A stretch of 64,000 nt of DNA, from contig JAHDWJ010000005.1 of the NCBI GenBank assembly GCA_023384415.1, positions 156,261-220,260 of the forward strand. Reading direction: 5' to 3'. Numbering within the stretch: the stretch's first letter is position 1; every line of letters starts with the position of its first letter. Position numbers and translations under genes: made by a program. Of the stretch, positions 52,166 to 61,533 are shown piece by piece. The notes beneath the pieces are model-generated. The model was given only the letters and a program-made list of their open reading frames with translations. It did not search any database and had not been told where the DNA came from. This DNA comes from Anaerolineae bacterium (GTDB taxonomy: Bacteria; Chloroflexota; Anaerolineae; Promineifilales; Promineifilaceae).

Positions 52166-52516
52166 TCACTGCTCACTGCTCACTTTCTCCAACCTGGCCG
52201 TTAATTCGGTGATTTGCTGTTGAAGTTGGTGTAGCTGCACCTGCATCACCCCCAAATCATGAATCAAGTCACTTTGTTCCCGACTCTGGGCGATTAGCAG
52301 GCTCTGTTGTAACTCAACCATTTGCTGCTGCTCTTGTAACTGTTGCACCAGCAGCCGGTTCACTTCATTCTGCTGCTGGAGTAGAGGCAGCACATACCAC
52401 CGGGTACTCATGTTGTTCCACGCAGTTCGTATAGCCACGATCAACTGTCCGAAAACGGGCATCTGAGAAACAAAAGGCCGTTCCTGGACGGCCCATTTTT
52501 GCTTTAATTCGTCCAT
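52166..52516 (-). CDS. Coiled-coil protein of the glycan operon
   Basis: The 116-residue product is rich in Gln and Leu. Residues 45-110 form a strong coiled coil (QQNEVNRLLVQQLQEQQQMV, then VQLHQLQQQITELTARLE). The N-terminal 40 residues include FGQLIVAIRTAWNNMSTRWYV. No enzyme domain is seen. Its last eight codons are in a CAGTGAG repeat. It is transcribed ahead of the GT4 at 50961 and may act as a scaffold. Confidence 0.7.
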   Translation of the reverse strand: MDELKQKWAVQERPFVSQMPVFGQLIVAIRTAWNNMSTRWYVLPLLQQQNEVNRLLVQQLQEQQQMVELQQSLLIAQSREQSDLIHDLGVMQVQLHQLQQQITELTARLEKVSSEQ

Positions 52517-52596
52517 AGGGTTTCAGGTTTTGGGTTTCAGGTTTCAGGTACAGAACTTGAAACCTGAAACCTGGAACTTGAAACTCATTTCTCAAT

Positions 52597-53883
52597 TCAT
52601 CGCCAGGGAATTTCTGGAACGAGGGCTGGTTCGGCGTAGGGGCCGTTGGCCAGGTCGTCAAAATAGTCAAAAACGAGTAAATCCCGGTAAGAGAAGAGGG
52701 CATGACCAGCGGTACCAATGGCTCGTGCGGCCGCAATCCGGCTCTCTATTTCGGCAAAGGTACAGTAACCGGTGCCAATGCCAGGGATAAGGTAGCGGCC
52801 GCTGCTCTCCGCCTGGAAATCAGCTACCAGCGTCTGCCACCGAGAGAGGGTCCAAAAACTGTTATCCGGGCAGTTATAGGTGCCAGGGTAAATCATGGGG
52901 GAGATGCTGTCCATATATTCCCCAGCTAACCACCCTTTAGAGTCCTGGTAATATTCATGGTATCCCTGTGAGCCACCCCAGCCCCATTTATCAATGTGGA
53001 TCGGCCACACCGCTGCTGAATACCATAAATCCGGGTTGGGCAGGATGACCTCATTATAAAATCGGGAGACTGTACCATTGACTTGGGCACGCTGCCAGTT
53101 GGCATAGCCAGCGGAGAAACAGGGGGCGCCAAACCGGTTGATACTGACCGGATCACAAGAGGTATTTTGTCCCCCATAGCGAATATTGTCCAGATGCAGC
53201 CCGTCAATAGCATAATTATCTACCAGATAGGTGGCTACGGCGATCATCTGATCATCGGTAAAAATTGAGGCGGGGGTGGCTCGGATGTAGCCGGAGCAAT
53301 GTACTTGATTGCTGGTTGTCCATTGGAACCCGTTATTGGTACCATATAGCTGGTTTAACTGGTGATACAGAGGGGTAGGGGAGACCATTGGTGGGGGGGT
53401 GGTGCAGTTGTCCCAGACGGGGTAGGCGTTGAGGTAGGCGTGTACCTGGATGTTGTGCTGGTGCGCGGCCGCGATCAAATAGGCTAGCGGGTCCCACACC
53501 GGGTTCGGGGCCTGCCCCAATGTTCCCCCGCTCATCCGCGGGGCCCACGGTTCCGGCCCTGGGATGTAATAAGCATCAGCCGAGCCACGCACCTGGAAGA
53601 AGATGACGTTGAACTTCGCGGCCGCCATGTTTTGCACAATCTCATCAATCTTGGCCGGGTTAGCCGGCTGCCCAAACAAGGTCCAATCAAACCGGGAAAC
53701 CCACAGGCCGCGAAACTCTACCAGAGGGGGCGGCTCTGGGGTGGCCGTCGGTGGGGCACTCTGGACGAGAGGTAAGTAGTTGATTTCATCATCCAATGGC
53801 TGCGTCGCGGCCGCCAGCCCGGTCAACCCTACCCCCAGCAGCAGCAAACCCAACAGCAAAAGCCAAAATTGTTTTCTCATCAT
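52597..53883 (-). CDS. GHL10/DUF187-type secreted glycoside hydrolase
   Basis: The product of about 428 residues starts with a signal peptide (MMRKQFWLLLLGLLLLGVGL). Near residue 45 is a YLPLVQSAPP segment, then the hydrolase core: VEFRGLWVSRFDWTLFG, KFNVIFFQVRGSADAYY, AAAHQHNIQVHAYLNAYPV, and IDGLHLDNIRY, typical of the GHL10 TIM-barrel with the acidic catalytic residues. GHL10 enzymes are predicted to cleave surface glycans or peptidoglycan-linked sugars. It heads the glycan operon. ATG 53883 is preferred over 53898, since the latter lies in a TTACCCATTC repeat. Confidence 0.85.
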   Translation of the reverse strand: MMRKQFWLLLLGLLLLGVGLTGLAAATQPLDDEINYLPLVQSAPPTATPEPPPLVEFRGLWVSRFDWTLFGQPANPAKIDEIVQNMAAAKFNVIFFQVRGSADAYYIPGPEPWAPRMSGGTLGQAPNPVWDPLAYLIAAAHQHNIQVHAYLNAYPVWDNCTTPPPMVSPTPLYHQLNQLYGTNNGFQWTTSNQVHCSGYIRATPASIFTDDQMIAVATYLVDNYAIDGLHLDNIRYGGQNTSCDPVSINRFGAPCFSAGYANWQRAQVNGTVSRFYNEVILPNPDLWYSAAVWPIHIDKWGWGGSQGYHEYYQDSKGWLAGEYMDSISPMIYPGTYNCPDNSFWTLSRWQTLVADFQAESSGRYLIPGIGTGYCTFAEIESRIAAARAIGTAGHALFSYRDLLVFDYFDDLANGPYAEPALVPEIPWR

Positions 53884-53924
53884 GCCCCCATTACCCATTC
53901 ACTAACTCACGGGACTCTGGCGAA

Positions 53925-53967
53925 AATTGATTTCACCAGTGGTAATAACCAATACACTAATACACTA
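53925..53967. repeat. Dispersed repeat with inverted copy at 57652-57701
   Basis: AATTGATTTCACCAGTGG and the following AATACACTAATACACTA are complementary to ATTGGTGTATTGG...CACTGGTGAAATCAAG near 57652-57701. The remaining 200-bp gap between the hydrolase and the Uma2 gene has no gene. Confidence 0.75.
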
Positions 53968-54121
53968 AGTAGCACTGGTTAGATTAAAATACGCCAGACT
54001 CAAGTAATCCACTATTCCCCTGCTTTAATTGACGCCACATTTTCCAAAGATTATACTTGCCATTATACTGTAGGATGCGATCAATTTCCGGGAAATTGGC
54101 AACTCTTGAAAAGTGCAAACC

Positions 54122-54973
54122 ATGATAACGGCTCTTTTACCCCCCGCTGACGAAATAACTCTGCCCTGGGATCGGGAACTAACCGAAGCAGATTTCTTAG
54201 ACCCCCGGTTAGGAGACCATTTTATGCAAGGGCATCAACATGCGCGAGATGTCGAAAAAGCGCATAATATTTTGCGCTTTGTGCATCATAAGAACCCCCA
54301 CACCCTGGTGACAACGGATGTCAAAATGGTCTGGGGCCGGCGGGGGCTGCTCAACCCGGCCCCAGATGTGGCGGTCATCCCCAATGTGGCTGAACCCATG
54401 CGGCCGCGCACCTCTTTTTTCGTCCGGGAAGAAGAAACTCGCCCTGTCTTCATTCTTGAAGTTGTCTCCCCCAAATACCGCCGCCCTGATGTTGAGGCCA
54501 AAGTTTCTATTTATGAGCAGGCTGGCGTGGCTGAATATTTTATCATTGATTCTAACCTGCAACCTGATGAGCAGATGCAGTATGAAATTATCGCTTACCG
54601 GCTGATTCGAGGAGAGTATCAGCCAATTGTGCCCGATGAACAAGGGCGGTATTATAGCTATACCAATCATATCTGGTTTGCGGTCACTCCAGACCGGCAA
54701 GGGTTCATTGTCATTGATGGGGACAGTGAAGTGCTGATTTTGCCAGATGAAGAACGGGCGGCCGCGGCTGCGCAACAAGCTGAACAGTACCGCCAGGAAG
54801 CTCATCTGGCCCTGCGTGAAGCGGAATCAGCCCGTTATCAGGCTGAATCAGCCCGGCAAGAGGCTGATCTGGCTCGGCAGCAGGCTGAGGCCGAAGCCGC
54901 TGCCCGTGCCCAGGCCGAACGGCAAGTCGTTGACCTTATGGCTGAGTTAGACCGCCTACGCGGCCGCGCCTGA
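54122..54973 (+). CDS. Uma2-family nuclease with coiled-coil tail
   Basis: The product of about 283 residues has a Uma2 (DUF820) PD-(D/E)XK nuclease core: LNPAPDVAVIPNV, RPVFILEVVSPKYRRPDVEAK (the catalytic Glu-Val-x-Ser and later Lys) and YEQAGVAEYFIIDSN. The last 75 residues are an Ala/Glu/Gln-rich coiled coil built on Ala-Glu-Ser-Ala-Arg. GTG 54113 is an alternative start. Such nucleases are common in cyanobacteria and Chloroflexi; their targets are unknown. It lies ahead of the kynureninase gene by about 40 bp. Confidence 0.85.
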   Translation: MITALLPPADEITLPWDRELTEADFLDPRLGDHFMQGHQHARDVEKAHNILRFVHHKNPHTLVTTDVKMVWGRRGLLNPAPDVAVIPNVAEPMRPRTSFFVREEETRPVFILEVVSPKYRRPDVEAKVSIYEQAGVAEYFIIDSNLQPDEQMQYEIIAYRLIRGEYQPIVPDEQGRYYSYTNHIWFAVTPDRQGFIVIDGDSEVLILPDEERAAAAAQQAEQYRQEAHLALREAESARYQAESARQEADLARQQAEAEAAARAQAERQVVDLMAELDRLRGRA

Positions 54974-55016
54974 CCTTTTCAACTTCGCAGCACTCCTACA
55001 AGTTCCCCCAATCCAT

Positions 55017-56294
55017 ATGCTACCTACTCCCTTTGATCCCACCGAACGATTTGCCTACCACCTGGATGCCCAAGACGAATTAGCCCCTTTTCGCCAACAA
55101 TTTGTCATTGATGACCCTGATTTGGTTTATCTATTGGGGAACTCATTAGGCCGACTGCCTGTCGCGGCCGCGTCCCACATTCACCAGCTTGTCCATGAGC
55201 AGTGGGGTAAGCGGCTTATTCGCGGCTGGAATGAAGGCTGGTTTACTCAGCCCAATGAGCTGGGGGCCAAAATCGCCCGCCTCATTGGGGCACAGCCGGA
55301 TGAAGTCATTGTAGCCGATTCTACTTCGGTCAATCTGTTTAAGCTGGCCCTGGCGGCGGTACAGGCCCAACGCGGCCGCACCACCATCCTCACCGATGAC
55401 CTTAATTTTCCCTCTGACCTGTACATCCTCAACAGCGTGGCTCACCTGGGCGGCCCCGACCACCGTTTGCAGATAATTCGTTCAGAGGATGAAATTGTGG
55501 GGCCGGCGGAACAGATCGCGGCCGCGCTCAACGAACAAACCGCCCTGCTTTCCCTTTCCGCTACTGTCTTTAAGAGCAGCTACACCTACGACATGGCCGC
55601 CCTCACCGCCCAGGCCCATGAGCAGGGAGCATTACTCCTATGGGATTTGAGCCATGCTGCTGGTTCCATCCCCCTGGAGCTAAACAGCATCGGGGCAGAC
55701 CTGGCGGTGGGCTGTACCTACAAATACCTGTGTGGTGGCCCCGGCTCACCTGCTTTTATTTATGTGCGTCGTGAATTACAGGAGAAGCTAAACAACCCCA
55801 TTTCCGGTTGGATTGGGCAAAATAACCCATTTGCCTTTGGGTTGCACTATGAACCGGCTTCGGGTATTCAACGGTTCTTAACCGGCACACCAACTATGCT
55901 TTCTCTCATTCCTTTAGCCGCCGGGTTAGATTTGCTCCTGGAAGCGGGGATGGATCGGGTGCGGGCCAAGTCGGTGCAGCAGACCGAATACCTCATCTAT
56001 CTATGGCGGCAGTTCCTGGAGCCATTAGGGGTAACGTTGAAATCCCCCCTGAACCCCGCCTGGCGTGGCTCCCATATCGCTTTTGGCCATCCCGAAGGGT
56101 TACGTATCTCTCTGGCTCTCAAGGAGTTGATGAATGTCTTGCCTGATTTTCGCCAACCGGACAATTTACGCTTCGCGGCCGCGCCCCTGTTCAACAGCTA
56201 CCATGACATTTACCAGGCCGTCATCCGCTTGCACAATGTCATAGATCAGGGGCTTTACCGACAGTACCCCACCGAACTCCCAGCCGTTACCTGA
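55017..56294 (+). CDS. kynU: Kynureninase-like PLP enzyme
   Basis: The 425-residue protein has the class V aminotransferase fold, with YLLGNSLGRLPV, KRLIRGWNEGWF, VADSTSVNLFKLALAAV, WDLSHAAGSIPLEL, VGCTYKYLCGGPGSPAF (PLP Lys) and PASGIQRFLTGTP. These match kynureninase, which cleaves kynurenine to anthranilate and alanine in tryptophan breakdown. No other kynurenine genes are nearby, so the pathway is not proven. AAGTT-type spacing upstream has no clear ribosome site. Confidence 0.88.
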   Translation: MLPTPFDPTERFAYHLDAQDELAPFRQQFVIDDPDLVYLLGNSLGRLPVAAASHIHQLVHEQWGKRLIRGWNEGWFTQPNELGAKIARLIGAQPDEVIVADSTSVNLFKLALAAVQAQRGRTTILTDDLNFPSDLYILNSVAHLGGPDHRLQIIRSEDEIVGPAEQIAAALNEQTALLSLSATVFKSSYTYDMAALTAQAHEQGALLLWDLSHAAGSIPLELNSIGADLAVGCTYKYLCGGPGSPAFIYVRRELQEKLNNPISGWIGQNNPFAFGLHYEPASGIQRFLTGTPTMLSLIPLAAGLDLLLEAGMDRVRAKSVQQTEYLIYLWRQFLEPLGVTLKSPLNPAWRGSHIAFGHPEGLRISLALKELMNVLPDFRQPDNLRFAAAPLFNSYHDIYQAVIRLHNVIDQGLYRQYPTELPAVT

Positions 56295-56614
56295 AAAGGG
56301 TTGAGGACAGAGTGGAGTTTGCTGTAGTTCCTAACCTGGACAAGCCAGAAAAGGTTTATCCACAGATGTCATAGATGGACACAGATTTTTCAGCCATCGG
56401 TGACAATCTGTGTCGTCTGCGGATCAGTTCTTGTTTTCTGTACCAGAAGTTGACTCGTAAGGTATACCCATCGTGGTCATAAAGTGACATTCCCGTTGGA
56501 GAGTAGAGACTAGAGACTGGGGACTGGTTAATCTCGAGCCTCCAGTCGCACTGAAAATGTTAGTTTATGACCGTTAGCAGTATAGTAACTCCTTACTTTG
56601 TAATCATTGTCATT
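56295..56614. repeat. Gene-free region with several dispersed repeats
   Basis: The gap holds GTAGTTCCTAACCTGGACAA (56324 onward, inverted copy at 25569-25595), the 56406-56441 copy of the repeat at 209-248, and GAGACTAGAGACTGG words near 56508-56525. No gene is seen. The ATG of the MBL gene follows at 56615. Confidence 0.6.
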
Positions 56615-57622
56615 ATGTCAACATCTATCCAAAAATTCGAGACAGCGGCCGGCCGTCGCATATACAGTTTACCAGTTCAGGCTTTCCCCCCCTTGCGGGC
56701 CAATGTGTATCTGATTAGCGATGGTGAGCAGCGCATCCTGGTAGATTGCGGCTCCGGCATGGAGCCATCCAACCAGGATTTACTGCATGGCCTGGAGCAG
56801 ATTGGCCCCACCTTCGGGGAGCCAATCACCCTGGCGGATATTGATCAGATTATTCTTACACATGGACATATTGACCATTTTGGCGGCCTCCCTTTTGTGC
56901 GCCAATTCACTGATGCCCCGGTAGGCATTCACATATTGGATGTGCGGGTCATCTCCCATCACGAGGAGCGGGTCATCATTGCTGCTCGCCACCTGGAAAA
57001 TTATCTCATCGAGGCGGGTATCTCTGACCAATACCGGGCCAGCCTGATGCAGATGTACACCTTTGCCAAGACGTATTACCGTTCTACTCCTATTGATTTT
57101 TTACTCACCGAAGATGAGCCGGTCAATGGCAACATCCAGGTATACCACGTCCCTGGTCATTGCCCTGGGATGGTCTGTTTGCAGGTGGATGATATTTTGC
57201 TGACGGCTGACCATATTCTGAGCAAAACCACCCCCCACCAGGCCCCGGAGCGAATTACCCACAACATGGGGTTGGAGCATTATCTGGCGTCGCTGCAAAA
57301 AATTGAGCGGCTGGAAGGAATACGCCTGGGGTTAGGCGGGCATGAGCGGCCGATGGAAGATGTACGCGGCCGCATCCAGGTCATTCGTCAATCCCATCAG
57401 GAGCGGTTAAGCAAAGTGTTGGACATCTGCCGCCAGCCCAAATCCATCGCCGACATCAGCAAAGAGCTGTTTGGCACCGTTTCCAGCTACCATGTTTTGT
57501 TGGCCATTGAAGAGGCCGGGGCACACGTGGAATATCTGTACCAGCGGGGGGAACTCCTGGCGGATAACATCGAAGCCATCGAAAAACATGAAACCCCCGT
57601 CATCCGCTACCGTCGTAGTTGA
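56615..57622 (+). CDS. MBL-fold metallo-hydrolase with winged-helix tail
   Basis: From ATG 56615 the protein has 335 residues. The metallo-beta-lactamase metal site is ILTHGHIDHFGG, with a later VYHVPGHCPGM and LLTADHIL. It resembles glyoxalase II-like or thioesterase-like MBL proteins. The last 70 residues (RERLSKVLDIC, SIADISKELFG, VLLAIEEAGAHVEYL) form a winged-helix tail typical of this subgroup. Substrate unknown. The longer frame from 56567 includes a hydrophobic stretch that looks like chance. Confidence 0.88.
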   Translation: MSTSIQKFETAAGRRIYSLPVQAFPPLRANVYLISDGEQRILVDCGSGMEPSNQDLLHGLEQIGPTFGEPITLADIDQIILTHGHIDHFGGLPFVRQFTDAPVGIHILDVRVISHHEERVIIAARHLENYLIEAGISDQYRASLMQMYTFAKTYYRSTPIDFLLTEDEPVNGNIQVYHVPGHCPGMVCLQVDDILLTADHILSKTTPHQAPERITHNMGLEHYLASLQKIERLEGIRLGLGGHERPMEDVRGRIQVIRQSHQERLSKVLDICRQPKSIADISKELFGTVSSYHVLLAIEEAGAHVEYLYQRGELLADNIEAIEKHETPVIRYRRS

Positions 57623-57651
57623 GGCTCAGGTAATAAAGATGCTGCTGATGA

Positions 57652-57701
57652 GTGTATTGGTGTATTGGTGTATTGGGTATTATCACTGGTGAAATCAAGT
57701 T
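57652..57701. repeat. Dispersed repeat with inverted copy at 53925-53967
   Basis: GTGTATTGG occurs three times in tandem, followed by GTATTATCACTGGTGAAATC. The complement is at 53925-53967. The gap between MBL and mutY has no gene. Confidence 0.75.
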
Positions 57702-57774
57702 TTGCTAGAGCCCGATCAGGGTCACGGATAACTGTTATTCACCCACTCGCAGACTCGCCCACTGGCAAACTCCC

Positions 57775-58863
57775 ATGCTCGATCTAACTAGTTTATCCGT
57801 GCCTCTCCTGCAATGGTGGGACGAGCATAAAGTTGATTTGCCCTGGCGCCGCGGCCGCGATCCTTACGCTATCTGGATTGCTGAGGTGATGCTCCAACAA
57901 ACCCAAATCAGCACCGTCATTCCTTATTATGAACGGTGGCTGGCCCAGTTCCCGACGGTTGAACATCTGGCGGCCGCGTCCTTGAGCGAGGTACTGAAAC
58001 AGTGGGAAGGGTTGGGGTATTACAGCCGGGCACGAAATTTGCACGCGGCCGCGCAAACCATTGTTGCCACCTACAGCGGTCAGCTTCCCCAAACCGCTGC
58101 CGAACTGCAAAAGCTCAAAGGGATTGGCCCTTACACCGCCGGGGCCATCGCCTCAATCGCCTTCCAACAGCCCGTCCCCATCGTAGATGGCAACATCACC
58201 CGCGTTCTCACCCGCCTGGCCGACATTCCTGATGATATTAGCCAGAGCCAGACACAAAAAGGGATTTGGCATCTGGCCGGTACCCTGGTGCCTCTGGTTC
58301 GCCCCGGTGATTATAACCAGGCCCTCATGGAATTGGGGCAGAAAATTTGCCTGCCAGCTATGCCCCGCTGTGCGGTTTGTCCGGCAGCTGCCCTCTGCCA
58401 GGCCAGGGCCAATGGCACCCAACTGGAACGCCCGGTGCGGCCGCGGCGCCCCGGGTTGCCCCATTACCATGTTGCGGCTGGGGTCATCTGGCGGGACGAT
58501 GGGCGGTTTCTCATTGCCCAGCGGCCGCTAAACGGCTTGCTAGGTGGGCTGTGGGAGTTCCCAGGGGGCAAACAAGAGCCAGGGGAAACATTGCCCCAAA
58601 CGTTGAAGCGGGAAATTAGCGAAGAGTTAGGCATCGTTATTAAGGTTGCTCAACCCATCACGATGATAAAACATGCCTACACCCATTTTCGCATCACCTT
58701 ACACACCTTCCATGCCCATTACCAGAGCGGACAAATCCAGCACTTGGGCGTCGCTGATCATGCCTGGGTCACGTTCGCTGATTTGGCCCGATACCCGTTC
58801 GCTGTTACCGATCAGAAAATAATCGCCGCCCTGGTTGAACAATCCCGCCCTAAGCCGTTATAA
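57775..58863 (+). CDS. mutY: A/G-specific adenine DNA glycosylase
   Basis: The 362-residue protein shows VDLPWRRGRDPYAIWIAEVM and the catalytic Glu in EVMLQQTQ, helix-hairpin-helix LKGIGPYTAGAIAS, and PIVDGNITRVLTRL with the catalytic Asp. The [4Fe-4S] cluster is bound by CLPAMPRCAVCPAAALC, matching C-x6-C-x2-C-x5-C. The C-terminal Nudix-like domain (WEFPGGKQEPGETLPQTLKR) recognises 8-oxoG. MutY removes A paired with 8-oxoG. ATG at 57775. Confidence 0.96.
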   Translation: MLDLTSLSVPLLQWWDEHKVDLPWRRGRDPYAIWIAEVMLQQTQISTVIPYYERWLAQFPTVEHLAAASLSEVLKQWEGLGYYSRARNLHAAAQTIVATYSGQLPQTAAELQKLKGIGPYTAGAIASIAFQQPVPIVDGNITRVLTRLADIPDDISQSQTQKGIWHLAGTLVPLVRPGDYNQALMELGQKICLPAMPRCAVCPAAALCQARANGTQLERPVRPRRPGLPHYHVAAGVIWRDDGRFLIAQRPLNGLLGGLWEFPGGKQEPGETLPQTLKREISEELGIVIKVAQPITMIKHAYTHFRITLHTFHAHYQSGQIQHLGVADHAWVTFADLARYPFAVTDQKIIAALVEQSRPKPL

Positions 58864-58992
58864 TGGTTTCAGGGTATTGTTAAGCCCATGAACTGCTCGC
58901 TTTTCACTGCCCACTAACTTTTCACTGCTTGTTAATGGTACTGTTTTCCACTTTATTGCTTTAATAGCACGAAAAGGTATGATGAACGCGCT

Positions 58993-60306
58993 ATGCCAAC
59001 ACCAATAGGGTCCGGTTACTTTGTTCAATTAGATATTCCCGATGAAGCTTTTGCCGCCTACCGGCAGGGTAAAGAATTAGCTGCCCACCACCAATACAAA
59101 GAAGCTATTACTGAATTTGGTCGAGCTGTGGCCTTTATGGAAGCACCCCCGGCTTTCCGGGCGCGGGTGTTTGAGCGGCGGGGGGAATGTTATTGGTACC
59201 TGGGAGAGTTCGCGGCCGCGGGGCAAGATTACCGCGCCGCCCTGGAAACTTGTGACGACCCCGGCCAGATTGCCCGCGCCCGCGCCCGTTTAGGTGAAGT
59301 CGCTGACTCGGTTGGTCAATTCAGCGAAGCTGTTAGTTTATTCAACACGGCTTTACGTGAAGGGTTGGCGGCCGCGGACCTTATCGCCATTGGCCGGGCA
59401 CAGCGGGGATTGGGTATTGTTCAACGGCGGCAGGGGAACACCGATCAGGCCATCAACCATTTAAGCCAGGCGTTGGCTGCCTTTCGCCAGGCTGGCGATG
59501 CCCGGCAGCAAGCTCGGGTTCTCTCCAGTCTGGGGCGCACCCGTTTTGCCAGGGGGGAATACCAGGCAGCCATCTCAGCCATGCAGGAAGCCCTCAAAAT
59601 TGATGAAGCCATGGGGGATCGCTGGCGATATGTTTTGGGCTTAAACGATTTGGGGGAATGCCATCGTGCCCTTTATGACATTGATACGGCCCGTCAATAC
59701 CACGAACAAGCGTTAGAAATGGCCGAACGGTATGGGGCCAATGTGATTAAACCAGATATTCAACACAATTTAGGCAGCGATCTGGTTGAGGCCGGCCGCA
59801 TTAGGATGGGGGTTGTCCATTTACAACAAGCCCTGGATGGAGCGCGTTCCCTCAATAAACGAGAAACTGAGGCGATGATTTTGTACAGCCTCATTCCCGC
59901 TTATATCGAGTTAAAAGAATTGTCCTTAGCCCAGCAAGCTGTCGCCGATTTGAGTGCCCTGGCAAACACCATAAACGCGGACCGGTATCGCAGCCTGGCG
60001 GCTTTCCGCCGGGGTGAACTGTTATTTGCCCAGGGCAGCAAAGTTCCCGCCGTCGCCGAATTACAGACGGCTATGTTGGCTGCCCAAACATCCTTAGATA
60101 TAGGGATTTTGTGGCGTCTTCATGCCCTGATGAGCCAGGTTGTTGACGATGAGGCCATTGCTAATGTGCATCGGCAAATTGCTGTTGGTTTTATTCGCCA
60201 GGCTGTAGATCCATTGCACGATCCGCAGCTGCGGGCGCGTTTTGTTAATGCGCTTCCCGTTAAAACTATCTTGCAAGCGGCCGGCATTGACCCTAACCGG
60301 CTATAA
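58993..60306 (+). CDS. TPR-repeat protein
   Basis: The 437-residue product has at least eight TPR units between residues 17 and 330, such as AYRQGKELAAHHQYKEAITEF, AQRGLGIVQRRQGNTDQAIN, and GLNDLGECHRALYDIDTAR. No other domain is seen. It is followed 11 bases later by a BTAD-type regulator. In many bacteria BTAD and TPR are fused as one SARP/AfsR-type protein; here they are adjacent. It may be a sensor or scaffold for that regulator. Confidence 0.88.
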   Translation: MPTPIGSGYFVQLDIPDEAFAAYRQGKELAAHHQYKEAITEFGRAVAFMEAPPAFRARVFERRGECYWYLGEFAAAGQDYRAALETCDDPGQIARARARLGEVADSVGQFSEAVSLFNTALREGLAAADLIAIGRAQRGLGIVQRRQGNTDQAINHLSQALAAFRQAGDARQQARVLSSLGRTRFARGEYQAAISAMQEALKIDEAMGDRWRYVLGLNDLGECHRALYDIDTARQYHEQALEMAERYGANVIKPDIQHNLGSDLVEAGRIRMGVVHLQQALDGARSLNKRETEAMILYSLIPAYIELKELSLAQQAVADLSALANTINADRYRSLAAFRRGELLFAQGSKVPAVAELQTAMLAAQTSLDIGILWRLHALMSQVVDDEAIANVHRQIAVGFIRQAVDPLHDPQLRARFVNALPVKTILQAAGIDPNRL

Positions 60307-60317
60307 CTCATTTTATT

Positions 60318-61184
60318 ATGACCCAGATAGCCGTACTCACCCTGGGCAAACTCCATCTTCGCGCCGGAACCCGCTCCTTTCCCTCTTTTCCTACGCGCCA
60401 GGTAGAAGAGCTGTTTGCTTATCTTTTGTTGTACCCCAATACCGTCCACAGCCGGGAGAAGTTGATTGAGATACTGTGGCCGTACCAGGGGGGAGCAATG
60501 CGCGGCCGCTTCAGTACGGTGTTGTGGCGGCTGCGCTCTACCTTAGATACTTTTGGTGATGTGGCCCCAACCTGTCTGCAAATCACCCGTGACACCATCT
60601 CTTTATCCCATCAACCCCTCTTAGATGTAGATTTTGTGCAATTTGAGCAGCAATTGGCATTGGCCCAGACCCAGGCTAACTCTGAAGAAAGTGAGCCTGT
60701 TTTGCGCCACGCTTTAACCCTTTACCAGGGGGATTTATATGAAGGTATCTATGCTGATTGGTGCCTTTTAGAACGGGAGCGAATGGCCCGACTCTATTTG
60801 CGTGGTCTGGGGCAGTTGATGGCTTATCTCATTCAGCAGCAGCAGTATGAAGAAGCGATTTTATTGGGGCAGCGCATCTTACAGCGCGATAATTTGCGGG
60901 AAGAGGTCCACCGGGCCATTCTCTACTGTTATGGGCAGATGGGGGATTATGCCGCGGCCGCGGGGCAGTTCCAACAATGTGTCCAACTGCTGCAAGATGA
61001 ACTGCACGTCCCCCCCATGCCAGAGACTATCTCTTTATATCAACAAATTATGCGGGAACGGGTGCAGCAGCGGCTCCCGGCGACTCATCCCCCCCACCAG
61101 GCCCAAATTATGAATGCTCTAGCCGATTTTGAGAACGCGGCCGCGCGGTTGCACCATCTTCTCTTAGCTGTGGATGAGGTGTAA
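60318..61184 (+). CDS. BTAD-domain transcriptional regulator
   Basis: The 288-residue product has a DNA-binding trans_reg_C-like start (TRQVEELFAYLLLYPNTVHS, REKLIEILWPYQG, RGRFSTVLWRLRS), then a bacterial transcriptional activation domain (about residues 100-245; VDFVQFEQQLALAQ, LYQGDLYEGIYADWCLLERE, VHRAILYCYGQMGDYAAAAG). There is no C-terminal NB-ARC or TPR. It is thus a short SARP-like regulator, perhaps controlling the TPR gene before it or others nearby. It ends next to the RHS fragment. Confidence 0.9.
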   Translation: MTQIAVLTLGKLHLRAGTRSFPSFPTRQVEELFAYLLLYPNTVHSREKLIEILWPYQGGAMRGRFSTVLWRLRSTLDTFGDVAPTCLQITRDTISLSHQPLLDVDFVQFEQQLALAQTQANSEESEPVLRHALTLYQGDLYEGIYADWCLLERERMARLYLRGLGQLMAYLIQQQQYEEAILLGQRILQRDNLREEVHRAILYCYGQMGDYAAAAGQFQQCVQLLQDELHVPPMPETISLYQQIMRERVQQRLPATHPPHQAQIMNALADFENAAARLHHLLLAVDEV

Positions 61185-61198
61185 GCCGTCAGGTATCC

Positions 61199-61369
61199 GG
61201 GTATGTAAAAGCGGGCATTCATGTAGGTCAGCCGGATCTCCCGGTTCTCGTGGTGGCCGGCGCGGCCGCGTTCGGTAAAGGGGGTGGCGGTGGGGGCACT
61301 GCCTCGGTAATCGCCATAAGGCAGGTAGTGGGCCGTTGTGCCCGGCACCGGGCTGCCGGTGGTTGTACT
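61199..61369 (-). pseudogene. RHS-core fragment 1
   Basis: On the minus strand this encodes TTAHYLPYGDYRG, TATPFTERGRAGHHENREI and YMNARFYIP, the end of an RHS repeat-associated core. It has neither the start of RHS nor a C-terminal toxin. It is nearly identical, over 61242-61352, to the fragment at 62589-62816. It fills the gap between the BTAD and Rpn genes. Confidence 0.8.
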
Positions 61370-61533
61370 GGGTGTACCAGGCCGTGTTCCCACTCTCTGT
61401 GACTTGAGTGAGTCGGGTTTCTGGTTGTACTGTGGCAAGTCAAACGGCCATATCTCAGGGTGAAGGGGCGGCTGGCGATGATGCGGCCGCCGGGTTTGGG
61501 CCGATTACCATGTCTGCTGTCTGAGTCTGGCGG

